From a virus: a stretch of 34,064 bases of DNA. The translations under genes were made by a program, and so were the position numbers. The stretch is from positions 1 through 34,064 of the IMG/VR virus record IMGVR_UViG_3300044630_001736; one strand, 5' to 3'. Position 1 is the stretch's first letter. Each line of letters opens with the position of its first letter. Under the pieces are notes generated by a model. It saw only the letters and a list, made by a program, of their open reading frames with translations. It was not told the DNA's origin and did not search any database. Positions 1 to 8,425 of this stretch are shown here, one piece after another.

Positions 1-834
1 AAAAGTCTATATAGCAATATAGCTGGATCCGGGCCTGGCGAGATTGCGTTTGACGGAAGTGTGCTACCCACAACAGACTCCAAACGAGCTGAAATCACTG
101 ATTATATCCGTATGCGTCTGGGTGACGGTATAGTGGACGTAGAGCTGGACAAAGAACACTACGAGATGGCTATTAAACAAGCCCTGGTAAAATATCGTCA
201 ACGTGCCAGCAACAGCACTGAGGAAAGCTATGCTTTTCTAGATCTACTGCCAGAAACACAGGAATATATACTGCCCCCTGAGATACAAACAGTTAAACAG
301 ATTCACCGTCGTGGTATTGGAAGTGTGACCGGAACTACTGCCAGCCAGTTTGAGCCATTTGCATCAGGATATCTGAACACATACATGTTGGTGGCTGGGC
401 GTGTGGGTGGATTAACCAACTACGAACTATTCGTAGACTATCAGAAGTTGGCCATGCGTATGTTCGGTGGCTTTATGAATTTCACATTCAACCCAGTTAC
501 TAAAAAGCTGACCATTGTGCGTAAAATGCCATTTGGCTACGCTGGTGATCAGGCTGAAAGTGTGTTGTTACACATATACAACGTCAAGCCAGATCAGATG
601 ATACTGAGCGATACTTATGCGTTTCCCTGGATACAAGAGTATGCCTACAGTTTTGCCAAGCGTATCCTGGGTGAAGCTCGCAGTAAATTCCAGAGCATTG
701 TGGGCCCACAGGGTGGAACCAGTCTAAACGGCGACGCCTTAAAGTCAGAAGCACAATCTGAGATGGAAAAACTGGAAGAAGATCTCAAGACCTACGTAGA
801 TGGATCAACTCCCCTGACCTGGGTAACTGGTTAA
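1..834 (+). CDS. 13: Neck protein, T4 gp13-like (5' end outside window)
   Basis: This is the head-tail connector (neck) protein that helps close the filled head before tail joining. The N-terminal part (RLG, then VELDKEHYEMAIKQAL) matches the start of T4 gp13 in pattern, and the C-terminal part (WIQEYAYSFAKRILGEARSK, then a GG.SLNGD segment and a charged helix) matches the gp13 C-terminus. The reading frame has no stop back to base 1, so the GTG at 61 is probably internal and the true start lies to the left of the window. About 277 residues are visible, against 309 in T4 gp13. It lies upstream of the tail sheath, as in T4, but a dNMP kinase and an antisense gene intervene. The family call is from remembered similarity; the open left edge is directly seen. 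Confidence 0.8.
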   Translation, partial: KSLYSNIAGSGPGEIAFDGSVLPTTDSKRAEITDYIRMRLGDGIVDVELDKEHYEMAIKQALVKYRQRASNSTEESYAFLDLLPETQEYILPPEIQTVKQIHRRGIGSVTGTTASQFEPFASGYLNTYMLVAGRVGGLTNYELFVDYQKLAMRMFGGFMNFTFNPVTKKLTIVRKMPFGYAGDQAESVLLHIYNVKPDQMILSDTYAFPWIQEYAYSFAKRILGEARSKFQSIVGPQGGTSLNGDALKSEAQSEMEKLEEDLKTYVDGSTPLTWVTG

Positions 835-842
835 TCTAAAAC

Positions 843-871
843 TTGACACTGGGTTAGCTGTATGTAATAAT
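843..871 (+). promoter_or_regulatory. Sigma70-type promoter for dNMP kinase
   Basis: A perfect -35 hexamer TTGACA (843-848) is followed after 17 bases by AATAAT (866-871), five of six matches to TATAAT, with TG at 863-864 giving an extended -10. It lies 20 bases upstream of the dNMP kinase start and is followed by a strong AGGAG ribosome site (880-884). It implies early expression inside an otherwise late region. Confidence 0.7.
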
Positions 872-891
872 ACGGCAACAGGAGTATTTCA

Positions 892-1554
892 ATGATTATC
901 GGAATTTGCGGATTGATTGGTTCTGGAAAGGACACAGTAGCCGACTATCTCGTTAACTTTCACGAATTTCGTCGTGAAAGCTTCGCAGGAACCCTCAAAG
1001 ACGCAGTGGCCGCAGTATTTGGCTGGGACCGTACCTTATTAGAAGGTCGCACCAAGCAGGCCCGTGAGTGGCGAGAACAAGTGGACCCCTGGTGGGCCCA
1101 AAAATTAGGAATCTCAAATCTAACCCCCAGATATATCCTACAGCAGTGGGGAACTGAAGTATGCAGACGCGGTTTCCACGACAATATCTGGATAACAAGC
1201 CTGGAAAACAAACTACGCAACACCACAGACAACATTGTTATCAGCGACTGCCGCTTTCCCAACGAGATCAGTAGTATTCGTGACGCTGGTGGTATTATTG
1301 TGCGCACTCGTCGCGGTCCTGATCCCGAATGGTTCAAAGCAGCAGTGGTGGTCAACCGCGGTCCCACACGCAACCTAAGCTGGGCCAGCAACAAAGCTGT
1401 CCTGGAAAACTACAAGATCCATGCCAGCGAAACAGCCTGGGCAGGAACTGAGTTTGATGTTGAATTAAACAATGATGGCAGTATTGATGAACTATACACC
1501 AGTGTTAGAAATCTGGTACTAGCGGGCCCTGCCGCCAACCCAAGCGACTCTTGA
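892..1554 (+). CDS. 1: Deoxynucleoside monophosphate kinase, T4 gp1-like
   Basis: A P-loop kinase expected to phosphorylate dNMPs to dNDPs for phage DNA synthesis. The Walker A motif GLIGSGKDT is at residues 7-15, directly after the first beta strand. A second conserved block (LQQWGTEVCRRGFHDNIWI, about residues 83-101) and a VISDCRFPNE segment (about 116-125) fit the phage dNMP kinase family (T4 gp1 is 241 aa; this is 220 aa). The ATG at 892 is supported by AGGAG eight bases upstream. It sits between neck and sheath genes but has its own sigma70-type promoter, so it is probably expressed earlier than its neighbours. Its 3' end overlaps the 3' end of the antisense zinc-finger gene by 50 bases. 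Confidence 0.9.
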   Translation: MIIGICGLIGSGKDTVADYLVNFHEFRRESFAGTLKDAVAAVFGWDRTLLEGRTKQAREWREQVDPWWAQKLGISNLTPRYILQQWGTEVCRRGFHDNIWITSLENKLRNTTDNIVISDCRFPNEISSIRDAGGIIVRTRRGPDPEWFKAAVVVNRGPTRNLSWASNKAVLENYKIHASETAWAGTEFDVELNNDGSIDELYTSVRNLVLAGPAANPSDS

Positions 1555-1855
1555 TTACATCGTGCTGACAGTTTAAGCAGACAGTTTTTAAGTTCGCCCA
1601 GTTATTGTTTTTAAGATTGCCGTCTATATGAAATACACCTGATTGTTCCGCATATTTAAATTTAAAGCCACAGCGTTCGCACTGTGGCTTTTTTCTATAT
1701 CCAGCCAGGTGCCAGGCCGGGGGTTTTGCTGTCAACTTTTTACCACTGCGTATACACATATCACACATTTTTCTATAATATGTGACGCCTTTCTTATGAC
1801 TGTTAATAGCCACGGGTCTCTGGTTACACTTAGGACAAATTGCTCTGGGTTTCAT
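1505..1855 (-). CDS. Four-CxxC zinc-binding protein, HNH-like fold candidate
   Basis: A 116-residue protein with four CxxC knuckles: C7/C10, C31/C34, C59/C62 and C93/C96, the last followed by H98. Between the last two knuckles the pattern HIDGNLKNNNWANL (from H76) resembles HNH nuclease cores (H-x-D-G-N ... N ... N-L, then CxxC-x-H). I recognise the architecture from a conserved uncharacterised protein of aquatic T4-like phages; its function is unknown. A zinc-ribbon DNA-binding protein or a degenerate HNH nuclease are both possible. It is antisense to its neighbours, overlaps the end of the dNMP kinase gene, and carries in its coding sequence a plus-strand terminator (1664-1695). A GTAAATA late-like box on the minus strand lies just upstream of the ATG. 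Confidence 0.75.
   Translation of the reverse strand: MKPRAICPKCNQRPVAINSHKKGVTYYRKMCDMCIRSGKKLTAKPPAWHLAGYRKKPQCERCGFKFKYAEQSGVFHIDGNLKNNNWANLKTVCLNCQHDVIKSRLGWRQGPLVPDF
1664..1695 (+). terminator. Rho-independent terminator inside the antisense gene
   Basis: A perfect 10-bp stem, AAAGCCACAG (1664-1673) with CTGTGGCTTT (1682-1691), 8-base loop, followed by a T run. It lies 110 bases after the dNMP kinase stop and would end that transcript. It is embedded in codons of the opposite-strand zinc-finger gene, around its C59/C62 knuckle. Confidence 0.8.
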
Positions 1856-1860
1856 ACCAG

Positions 1861-1868
1861 TATTTACC
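1861..1868 (-). promoter_or_regulatory. Late-promoter-like box for the zinc-finger gene
   Basis: The minus strand reads GGTAAATA, a partial match to TATAAATA. Its last A is six bases from the A of the ATG at 1855, the same placement seen at several plus-strand late genes here. The match is weak on its own. Confidence 0.35.
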
Positions 1869-1917
1869 TATAAACCATAATTATGGGCACGATAAACACT
1901 AGAAAAATGAGTATATT

Positions 1918-1925
1918 AATAAATA
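1918..1925 (+). promoter_or_regulatory. Late promoter for tail sheath
   Basis: AATAAATA matches the T4 late consensus TATAAATA in seven of eight positions. It precedes the sheath start by about 31 bases, with an AAAGGA ribosome site between. Confidence 0.55.
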
Positions 1926-1956
1926 TCTACAAGCGTATTAATAAAGGAATAATGCT

Positions 1957-4900
1957 ATGGCACTAGTATCCCCAGGTTTACAAATCACAGTTACTGACGA
2001 AAGCCAGTACGTATCAGCAGCAGTTGGTACTGTACCTTTACTCTTTCTAGCAACTGGACAAGACAAAACAATCAATGGCTCAGTGGCGTCTGGAACAAGC
2101 GCAGCTAACGCTGGACAATTACAAATATTTGGTAGTCAGCGTGAGTTGGTAACTGCTTTAGGATACCCAAGCTTCAAGCAGACAGCCGCTGGTACACCAA
2201 TCCACGGTGATGAGCGTAACGAATATGGTCTAATGGCCGCTTACAGTGCTTTGGGCCTGGGCAATCGTGTTTATGCTATCCGTGCTGACATTGACTTAGA
2301 TCAATTGGCTGGTACATCAGTTCGCCCCAGTGGTGACGTACCTAATAACACTTATTGGTTTGATCTAGCCACCACTACTTGGGGTATCTATGAGTGGGAC
2401 AAAACAACTCAGGCCTTTACCAACAAGTCACCTATAATTATTACCAGCGAATCCGACACATCAGATGTAACTTTTGATTCATTAACTGATGAGCCAACTC
2501 CGCTGAGCAGTATTGGACAGATTGGTAGCTATGCTGTTGTTGCTACAACCTCCGCTAACCGCATATTCTACAAAGCCGGCGCAAACACAACAACCAGTTT
2601 TGCTTACTATAACAAGTGGGTTCCTGTGGGATCAACTGCTTGGGAAAATTCTTGGCCTACATTGGTTGGTACTGCTACGGCAGCCACAACGTCTACTGGT
2701 ACAATCGTTATTAACGGTGAATCAGTAACCATATCGTCAGGAACATCAATAGCCACAGCAGCAACTGAAATCCAGGCTGAACTTACAGCGGCCAGTGTGG
2801 TTGGTGTAACTGTAACAGCCCTGAATGGTAAACTTGCAATTTACGGTACACAAAATAGTGAAAGCGATGGTTCAACAACCAATGGACGGATTACTATTTC
2901 TGGTACAGTGTTAACACAATTGGGATTAACTGCTGGTACATATAATACACTGGGTTCTAGCCCAACTGTTGGATCAAGACCAGTCGGTGTATACTACGGA
3001 TCGTATGCCAGCGCACCTCAGTGGGATACCAATGGTACATACCCAGCACCCAGTGGCGCATTGTGGTTGAAAACTGGTTCATTAGGTAGCGGCTCCAACT
3101 TTTCGTTTAAAAAATATAATTCACTAACACAAACCTGGACTGCACAAGCAGTGTCGTCATACCGCAACTCTACTATAGCAAACTATAATTTGGATCCAGC
3201 TGGTGGTGGTGCCAATGTGGGTGTAGGTACCATCTTTATGATCCAGGACACAAACCTCGCCGGAACCGCCACTCTGCACATGGGCAGCTATCGCCCACGT
3301 GTTAGAACTGTATCAGGTGCAGTAACGGCAAAAGCCAGTACAGTGCCAGCATCAAGTGCGTTTGTATCGGGCGACACTATCCTACTAAGAGCATCAACAA
3401 TTAACAGTTCGGTCTACAGCAGTAATTATACAATTACATTTGGTTCTACTGGTGGTGCTTCGGTATTTGTTGCTGCCATCTTAGCAGCTAACGTACCTTA
3501 CGTTACGGCCGCAGTGGAAAGCGACGGTACTATCAGCATTACACACACAGCCGGTGGCAATATTATTATGGAGCCAGTGGGTGGAACCAACTATCTGAAC
3601 TCAGCTGGATTTACCTCTGCTGCAAATCTTGATAATGTTGAAGTTTTAGCTGACGACACTGTGTTTATCAGCGGATGGGATTCGTTAGAATATACATACA
3701 GTATTACACAGCCAACAGCTAATCCATCTGATGGTACATTGTGGTATTATAACGATGCTACTTCTGTAGATATTTTAGTAAACGACGGTCAGGCCTGGAA
3801 GAGCTATCGCAGTTTAGCTGCTGATGCCCGTGGTTATAACCTACAAAACTCCAGTCCAGCTGGTGTTATTGTAACAGCCACTGAACCTACAGCACAATCT
3901 GATAATTCAGCATTGGTAGCTGGTGACTTGTGGTTAGATACCAGTGATCTAGAAAACTATCCTAACTTATACCGTTACAATGGTACGAGTTGGATTGCTA
4001 TTGATAACACAGACCAGATCAGTCAGAATGGTATCATATTTGCTGACGCTCGTTGGGACGTTACTGGAACTACTGATCCAATATCTGGCTCCTTGCCAGC
4101 TATTACTGATTTAATTGACGACACCAGAAACTATGTTGATCTAGATTGTCCAGATCCACAACTATACCCACGTGGTATCCTATTGTTTAACACACGTCGC
4201 AGTGGCTATAACGTCAAGCGTTTTGTTAGTGATTACTTCACTTATGCAAGTTACAATGGCGACATCAGTGCTTATGCAGCAGGAACTACTTACGCTTCTG
4301 GTGCCAGAGTAATATATGGCACAGATATTTTTGTCTCGTCAGCTGGGTCAAACGTTGGTAACACTCCATCCGCTGGCAGCGCATACTGGGATATTTTAGA
4401 AGCTGGTGCCTGGGTCAGTGCAAGTGGCAACAAGAATGATGGCAGCATGTATGCTGGTCATCAGGCACAACGTGCAATGATTGTAGAAGCAATCAAGAGC
4501 GCAGTTGACAGCAACACACAGATCCGTGAAGATCAGTTTGAATACAACCTAATCGCTGCTCCTGGATATCCAGAAGCTATCAGCAATATGGTTGCATTGA
4601 ACAATGACCGTGCTAACACAGCATTTGTTATTGGTGACACACCAATGACCCTGAGCACCAACGTTGTTGGACTAACAAACTGGAGCAATGGTGTAACAGA
4701 AGGTGGTTTGACTACTGCTGATCCATACCTAGCAGTATATTACCCCAGTGGTTTGAGTAACGACGCACAGGGTAACCCCATTATGGTTCCACCAAGTCAC
4801 ATGGCTCTGCGTACTTACATCCGTAACGACAACTTGGCATATCAGTGGTTTGCACCAGCTGGTGTACGTCGTGGCTTAGTTGACAACGTAACTGATCTAG

Positions 4901-5385
4901 GTTACCTGAACGCTACCACTGGTGAATTCCAACGTACTGGTATCAGTCAGAGCTTGCGTGATAGCTTGTATACAATCAAAATCAACCCAGTAACTATTAT
5001 CACTGGAACTGGTGTGGTTGTTTGGGGACAGAAAACCCGTAATCCAACTACTAGCTCTATGGACCGTGTCAACGTAGCAAGATTGGTTAACTACATTCGC
5101 ACAATACTAGCCAAGACAGGTAACGGTTTCTTGTTTGAACCTAACGACAAGATTACACGTGACCAGATCAAGGCTATTATTGAGGGTGCTTTAAATGATC
5201 TAGTGGCCAAGCGCGGTATTTACGACTACCTAGTAGTTTGCGATACAAGCAACAACACGTCAGATCGTATTGCTCGTAACGAACTATATGTGGACATTGC
5301 GATTGAACCAATGAAGAGTGTTGAGTTCATCTATATTCCAATAAGATTGTTGAACCCCGGCAGTATTGGTAACTTGGGCAGTTGA
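1957..5385 (+). CDS. 18: Contractile tail sheath protein, gp18-like, with very large insertion
   Basis: This subunit polymerises around the tube and contracts on infection. The N-terminus (MALVSPGLQITVTDES) and the C-terminal 250 residues (VWGQKTRNP, RVNVARLVNYIRTIL, GIYDYLVVCD, final FIYIPIRL) fit the gp18 core. It is 1142 aa against 659 aa for T4 gp18. The excess is an inserted region of roughly residues 130-810, rich in Ser/Thr/Gly. Within it are two beta-type modules of similar pattern (about 240-330 and 448-555), three P..G.LW...YN...W units (about 352-395, 582-620, 643-680), and near 773-815 a Y..G..Y..G..V..G..I.......G..P.....YW pattern like carbohydrate-binding modules. The insert would lie on the outer surface. 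A late box and AAAGGA precede the ATG. Confidence 0.93.
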   Translation: MALVSPGLQITVTDESQYVSAAVGTVPLLFLATGQDKTINGSVASGTSAANAGQLQIFGSQRELVTALGYPSFKQTAAGTPIHGDERNEYGLMAAYSALGLGNRVYAIRADIDLDQLAGTSVRPSGDVPNNTYWFDLATTTWGIYEWDKTTQAFTNKSPIIITSESDTSDVTFDSLTDEPTPLSSIGQIGSYAVVATTSANRIFYKAGANTTTSFAYYNKWVPVGSTAWENSWPTLVGTATAATTSTGTIVINGESVTISSGTSIATAATEIQAELTAASVVGVTVTALNGKLAIYGTQNSESDGSTTNGRITISGTVLTQLGLTAGTYNTLGSSPTVGSRPVGVYYGSYASAPQWDTNGTYPAPSGALWLKTGSLGSGSNFSFKKYNSLTQTWTAQAVSSYRNSTIANYNLDPAGGGANVGVGTIFMIQDTNLAGTATLHMGSYRPRVRTVSGAVTAKASTVPASSAFVSGDTILLRASTINSSVYSSNYTITFGSTGGASVFVAAILAANVPYVTAAVESDGTISITHTAGGNIIMEPVGGTNYLNSAGFTSAANLDNVEVLADDTVFISGWDSLEYTYSITQPTANPSDGTLWYYNDATSVDILVNDGQAWKSYRSLAADARGYNLQNSSPAGVIVTATEPTAQSDNSALVAGDLWLDTSDLENYPNLYRYNGTSWIAIDNTDQISQNGIIFADARWDVTGTTDPISGSLPAITDLIDDTRNYVDLDCPDPQLYPRGILLFNTRRSGYNVKRFVSDYFTYASYNGDISAYAAGTTYASGARVIYGTDIFVSSAGSNVGNTPSAGSAYWDILEAGAWVSASGNKNDGSMYAGHQAQRAMIVEAIKSAVDSNTQIREDQFEYNLIAAPGYPEAISNMVALNNDRANTAFVIGDTPMTLSTNVVGLTNWSNGVTEGGLTTADPYLAVYYPSGLSNDAQGNPIMVPPSHMALRTYIRNDNLAYQWFAPAGVRRGLVDNVTDLGYLNATTGEFQRTGISQSLRDSLYTIKINPVTIITGTGVVVWGQKTRNPTTSSMDRVNVARLVNYIRTILAKTGNGFLFEPNDKITRDQIKAIIEGALNDLVAKRGIYDYLVVCDTSNNTSDRIARNELYVDIAIEPMKSVEFIYIPIRLLNPGSIGNLGS

Positions 5386-5392
5386 TAAAACA

Positions 5393-5400
5393 TATAAATA
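5393..5400 (+). promoter_or_regulatory. Late promoter, exact TATAAATA, for tail tube
   Basis: An exact T4 late box, eight bases after the sheath stop codon, 19 bases before the tube ATG, with AGGAG at 5409-5413. Confidence 0.8.
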
Positions 5401-5419
5401 AGTATAACAGGAGATATAT

Positions 5420-6037
5420 ATGGCAGTAGCATCCTTAACAAAATTTACAGTACCCCTGGCCAGTGGCCAGAGCGCCAGTGCGCAGGGTCTGTTGATGCCC
5501 AAGCTAAAATTCCGCTTTCGCACTAGTTTTTTAAACTTTGGAGTTAGTTCAAACGTAGTTGAAATGACCAAACAAGTGATGGATATCAAACGTCCACAGT
5601 TACAGTTTGGCGACATTACTATTGATGTCTACAACAGCAAAGTTAAATTGTTGGGCAAGCCTGAGTGGCAAGATACAGCAGTACAGCTACGTGACGATGC
5701 CGGCGGCAATGTCAGCAAGTTGGTGGGCGAACAATTGCAGAAACAGTTTGACTTTATGGAACAAGCATCAGCGGCATCAGGCATTGACTATAAATTCCAA
5801 TTGGTTTACGAAGTATTAGATGGTGGTAACGGCGCCAATCAGCCCAACGTTTTAGAAACTTGGGAATTGTATGGTTGCTTTATCAGCCAGGTCGATTATG
5901 GTGATCTTAATTACTCTGAAAATACCCATGCTACCATTAACTTAACCATCAAGTATGATAATGCTATACAGACACCTACAGGAACTGGTGTTGGTACAGC
6001 AGTAGCACGTACTATTGGTTCTACAATTACTGGTTAA
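5420..6037 (+). CDS. 19: Tail tube protein, gp19-like
   Basis: The major subunit of the inner tail tube, stacked in hexameric rings under the sheath. The 205-residue size is near T4 gp19 (163 aa), with a modest C-terminal extension. Typical features are the early segment PKLKFRFRTSFLNFG, the MDIKRPQLQFGDITIDVYNSKVK stretch in the first third, and the late WELYGCFISQVDYGDLNY.....TINLTIKYDNAI beta strands, all as in gp19 relatives. It follows the sheath gene directly, as in T4. AGGAG at 5409-5413 supports the ATG at 5420. It is followed by a strong terminator and then by another late promoter, so it can be made as a single-gene transcript, suiting a protein needed in many copies. Confidence 0.93.
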   Translation: MAVASLTKFTVPLASGQSASAQGLLMPKLKFRFRTSFLNFGVSSNVVEMTKQVMDIKRPQLQFGDITIDVYNSKVKLLGKPEWQDTAVQLRDDAGGNVSKLVGEQLQKQFDFMEQASAASGIDYKFQLVYEVLDGGNGANQPNVLETWELYGCFISQVDYGDLNYSENTHATINLTIKYDNAIQTPTGTGVGTAVARTIGSTITG

Positions 6038-6058
6038 TTTTACCGCAATAGAATAGAA

Positions 6059-6088
6059 AACCTGGAGTAAAATCCAGGTTTTTCTTTC
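6059..6088 (+). terminator. Rho-independent terminator after tail tube
   Basis: Perfect 8-bp stem AACCTGGA (6059-6066) with TCCAGGTT (6073-6080), loop GTAAAA, then TTTCTTTC. Confidence 0.85.
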
Positions 6089-6089
6089 A

Positions 6090-6097
6090 TATAAATA
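6090..6097 (+). promoter_or_regulatory. Late promoter, exact TATAAATA, abutting an ATG
   Basis: An exact late box whose last A is six bases before the ATG at 6103. With T4 spacing (box about -13 to -6), transcription would begin at the A of the start codon, and no ribosome site can be fitted. Confidence 0.75.
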
Positions 6098-6102
6098 CTA
6101 TT

Positions 6103-7617
6103 ATGGCCAACATTTTTAATCAATTCCTAAAACAAGCTGGTGCCGGTACTAATATAAAAGATTATCGCCACGCCACCAGACTTTTTGTTGACGGAAATTA
6201 CAGATTATCCCCTAAGTATGGATTCTTATTCCATGTGGCATTTGATTTAAATCCCAACTTAAACAACTTAACCAACGAGGCTATTTTAGAATCAGGTATG
6301 TTGGTTAAGTCAGCACAACTGCCCAAATTTACTGTAGACAACAAGACCTATAACGCTTATAACCGTCCCAATGTAGTCCAGACTAAACTAAGATACGACC
6401 CCATAACAATTACATTCCACGATGATAATGCTGACACCATCAGATATTTCTGGTGGAATTATTACAGCCATTATTATCGTGATAGCGATCACGTACCGCA
6501 GACGTTTGCTCAGCCTAGTAAATATTCAGATCGCCAGTCACAGAATTGGGGATATAGTCCAGCGGCTTACGCCAGTAATGGTGCTGTGGAACGAATGTTA
6601 AACTCCATCAGAGTGTACAGTTTACATCAGAGAAACTTTACAGAATACACACTGATAAATCCCACTATAACCAACTTTAAGTTTGGTGATCATAATAACA
6701 ACTCGTCAAATGAGGTTATGGAGATCTCCATGACCGTGGCATATGAATCAGTTTTATATAGTTACGGACAGGTGGTGCCTGACCAGACCGTTAATGGTTT
6801 TGCTATTCTGCATTATGATAAGACACCAAGTCCGTTGACACCGCAGGGTGGTGGTACACAAAGTATATTGGGACCAGGAGGCTTAGTATCTGCATTGAAT
6901 GGTGTGAGTAGCCAGCTGGGCCAGGGCAACTGGTTGGGTGCTGGACTAACAGCATTTAAGAGCTTTAATAACTTTAAAGGCGCCAACTTTGGTCAGATAG
7001 CCACCAATGAATTAAAAACCATTGGTATGAACATATTGAATGGTAATAACCCCTTGTCCAAGATACAGATACCTAATTTTGGCGGAGCCAGTATCAATGG
7101 CACCAATTCTTTTGGCATACCAGCTGGTACCAGTGCTCTATTGTCAGCTTTTGGTAGAAGTAGTCCATTGCGTCAAAACTCATATTATGCGGCCAGCACT
7201 GACAGTAGAGAAATATTATACAATGACATATCTCAAGTTCCAGGAGTAGGTGGCGGAAATAATAATGTTATGTATAGTAATAATGAATCAGTCGCGCAGG
7301 CCTTTCCGGTCACAGATTATGGATCGTCTGGTCTACCGTCAAATTCAATTGGAGAAACTGGTGCTCGTGGTGTCAACGGTGAAACTGCTGAACAAACTAG
7401 ACTCAGATGGCAAGCAGATCTTGCATCTTACGGACCCAACTATTTTGCACCATCAGGATCAAATTCAGTATATGCTACCAGTGAGGGCGGAGCCAATTTT
7501 GCCCAGGGGTCTAATCCCACTGTTGATTACACCAGCTCACAATTTCAAACACAAGCTGATTTTGATCGTGAACAGGCTGAGGCTGATGCCTATAATGCCG
7601 AACGTGGGAATTTATAA
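6103..7617 (+). CDS. Tail structural protein, tube-like N-terminus
   Basis: A 504-residue protein. Roughly the first 240 residues look like a tail-tube-type domain: KYGFLFHVAFDLNPN, then VKSAQLPKFTVDNKTYNAYN, then a KLRYDPITITFHDD strand and a WWNYYSHYYRDSDH aromatic stretch. The rest is low-complexity Gly/Ser/Asn with a charged C-terminal end. Similar proteins in aquatic T4-like phages follow the tube gene and are annotated only as structural. The tube-like domain makes a baseplate tube initiator or cap (gp54- or gp48-type) possible, but I cannot assign which. It is preceded by a terminator and an exact late box, so transcription is reset at this gene. No Shine-Dalgarno sequence is visible before the ATG. 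Confidence 0.65.
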   Translation: MANIFNQFLKQAGAGTNIKDYRHATRLFVDGNYRLSPKYGFLFHVAFDLNPNLNNLTNEAILESGMLVKSAQLPKFTVDNKTYNAYNRPNVVQTKLRYDPITITFHDDNADTIRYFWWNYYSHYYRDSDHVPQTFAQPSKYSDRQSQNWGYSPAAYASNGAVERMLNSIRVYSLHQRNFTEYTLINPTITNFKFGDHNNNSSNEVMEISMTVAYESVLYSYGQVVPDQTVNGFAILHYDKTPSPLTPQGGGTQSILGPGGLVSALNGVSSQLGQGNWLGAGLTAFKSFNNFKGANFGQIATNELKTIGMNILNGNNPLSKIQIPNFGGASINGTNSFGIPAGTSALLSAFGRSSPLRQNSYYAASTDSREILYNDISQVPGVGGGNNNVMYSNNESVAQAFPVTDYGSSGLPSNSIGETGARGVNGETAEQTRLRWQADLASYGPNYFAPSGSNSVYATSEGGANFAQGSNPTVDYTSSQFQTQADFDREQAEADAYNAERGNL

Positions 7618-7619
7618 AA

Positions 7620-7997
7620 ATGGCTAGTTCATCTAACAACTTAGGTTCAGTAAACTTAAATTCACTGAACGATCAGAAAAAATACTTTAATAATTTCTTT
7701 ACAGTATCCAGTACAGTATCTGGTAATCAGAATGATGCCATTGTGGGATATTTTCAAGAATACTGCGATGGAAATGTGGCCGCAGCCAATGCTCTGGCCA
7801 GTGCGGTTATATACACAAGTCTAGCACAGGGTATAGACCCCATGAGTGTGTTAGAAGAGTTTGTAAAGCTGCCCAAAGGACAGATCGACAGTTACTTGGC
7901 CATGTTCCTCAATCTAAATAGAAAAGGTACTAGTTTCCTGGGTATCAACAACCAACCAATTACCAGCAAGTACGTCAGTAGATCAATTTTAATATGA
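7620..7997 (+). CDS. Small conserved late protein, unknown function
   Basis: I do not recognise a characterised family. The 125-residue protein begins with a Ser/Asn-rich stretch, followed by a likely helical core (DAIVGYFQEYCDGNVAAANALASAV and IYTSLAQGIDPMSVLEEF), and ends with a segment rich in Gly, Asn and Ser. Proteins of this pattern occur near tail genes of aquatic T4-like phages. No signal peptide or membrane segment is present. It starts two bases after the preceding tail gene, and its stop overlaps the start of gene 4 by four bases, so it is cotranslated in the late tail-head operon. A structural or assembly role is inferred from position only. Confidence 0.6.
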   Translation: MASSSNNLGSVNLNSLNDQKKYFNNFFTVSSTVSGNQNDAIVGYFQEYCDGNVAAANALASAVIYTSLAQGIDPMSVLEEFVKLPKGQIDSYLAMFLNLNRKGTSFLGINNQPITSKYVSRSILI

Positions 7998-8425
7998 GCA
8001 AATATGCCAATGGATTTTATCAACTATTGAATCCAGCCAAATATGTGGGAAAGAAGGTACCACATTACCGCAGTAGTTGGGAACACGCAGTGATGCGTAT
8101 GTGTGATAACAACCCAGCAATATTACAGTGGGCCAATGAGGCCATACACATACCATATAAAAATCCATTTACCAATAAAAACACCATCTACATACCAGAC
8201 TTTTTTGTAGTATTTCAAGATGCCAATGGTCAGAATCACGCAGAGATGTGGGAAGTCAAACCCAGCAAAGAAACTACTTTAGAGTCTGCTAAAAGTAAAA
8301 GAGACCAGGCTCACGCTGTGTTAAATATGTGTAAGTGGCAAGCAGCCAGAGCATACTGTGCTGCAAACAATATTAAATTTAGAATCATCACTGAACATGA
8401 TTTATTCCATCAAGGTAAAAGATGA
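7994..8425 (+). CDS. 4: Head completion protein, gp4-like
   Basis: T4 gp4 (150 aa, also called gp50/65) is needed to finish the filled head so that tails can attach. This 143-residue protein has the family signature: YRSSWEHAVMRMCDNNPAILQWANE near residues 25-49, IPDFFVVF at 67-74 and EMWEVKPSKE at 84-93. The arrangement E30, D69, E87-x-K89 fits a PD-(D/E)xK / TnsA-like nuclease fold, suggesting that the protein may trim or process DNA ends; catalysis is not proven for the family. ATGA overlaps join it to the genes on both sides (7994-7997 and 8422-8425). Confidence 0.85.
   Translation: MSKYANGFYQLLNPAKYVGKKVPHYRSSWEHAVMRMCDNNPAILQWANEAIHIPYKNPFTNKNTIYIPDFFVVFQDANGQNHAEMWEVKPSKETTLESAKSKRDQAHAVLNMCKWQAARAYCAANNIKFRIITEHDLFHQGKR

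Noticed and set aside
61-834. GTG at 61 as the true start of the neck gene
   Set aside because: The frame is open to base 1 and the upstream codons look coding; no ribosome site precedes the GTG.
960-1394. Antisense frame opposite dNMP kinase
   Set aside because: It mirrors the codon structure of a well-supported kinase gene and shows no family motif.
1875-1886. Palindrome CCATAATTATGG as an operator
   Set aside because: A single 12-base palindrome in AT-rich intergenic sequence; no second copy or known repressor in the window.
7250-7627. Overlapping frame inside the end of the tube-like tail gene
   Set aside because: Composition and lack of motif suggest a shadow of the real gene in another frame.
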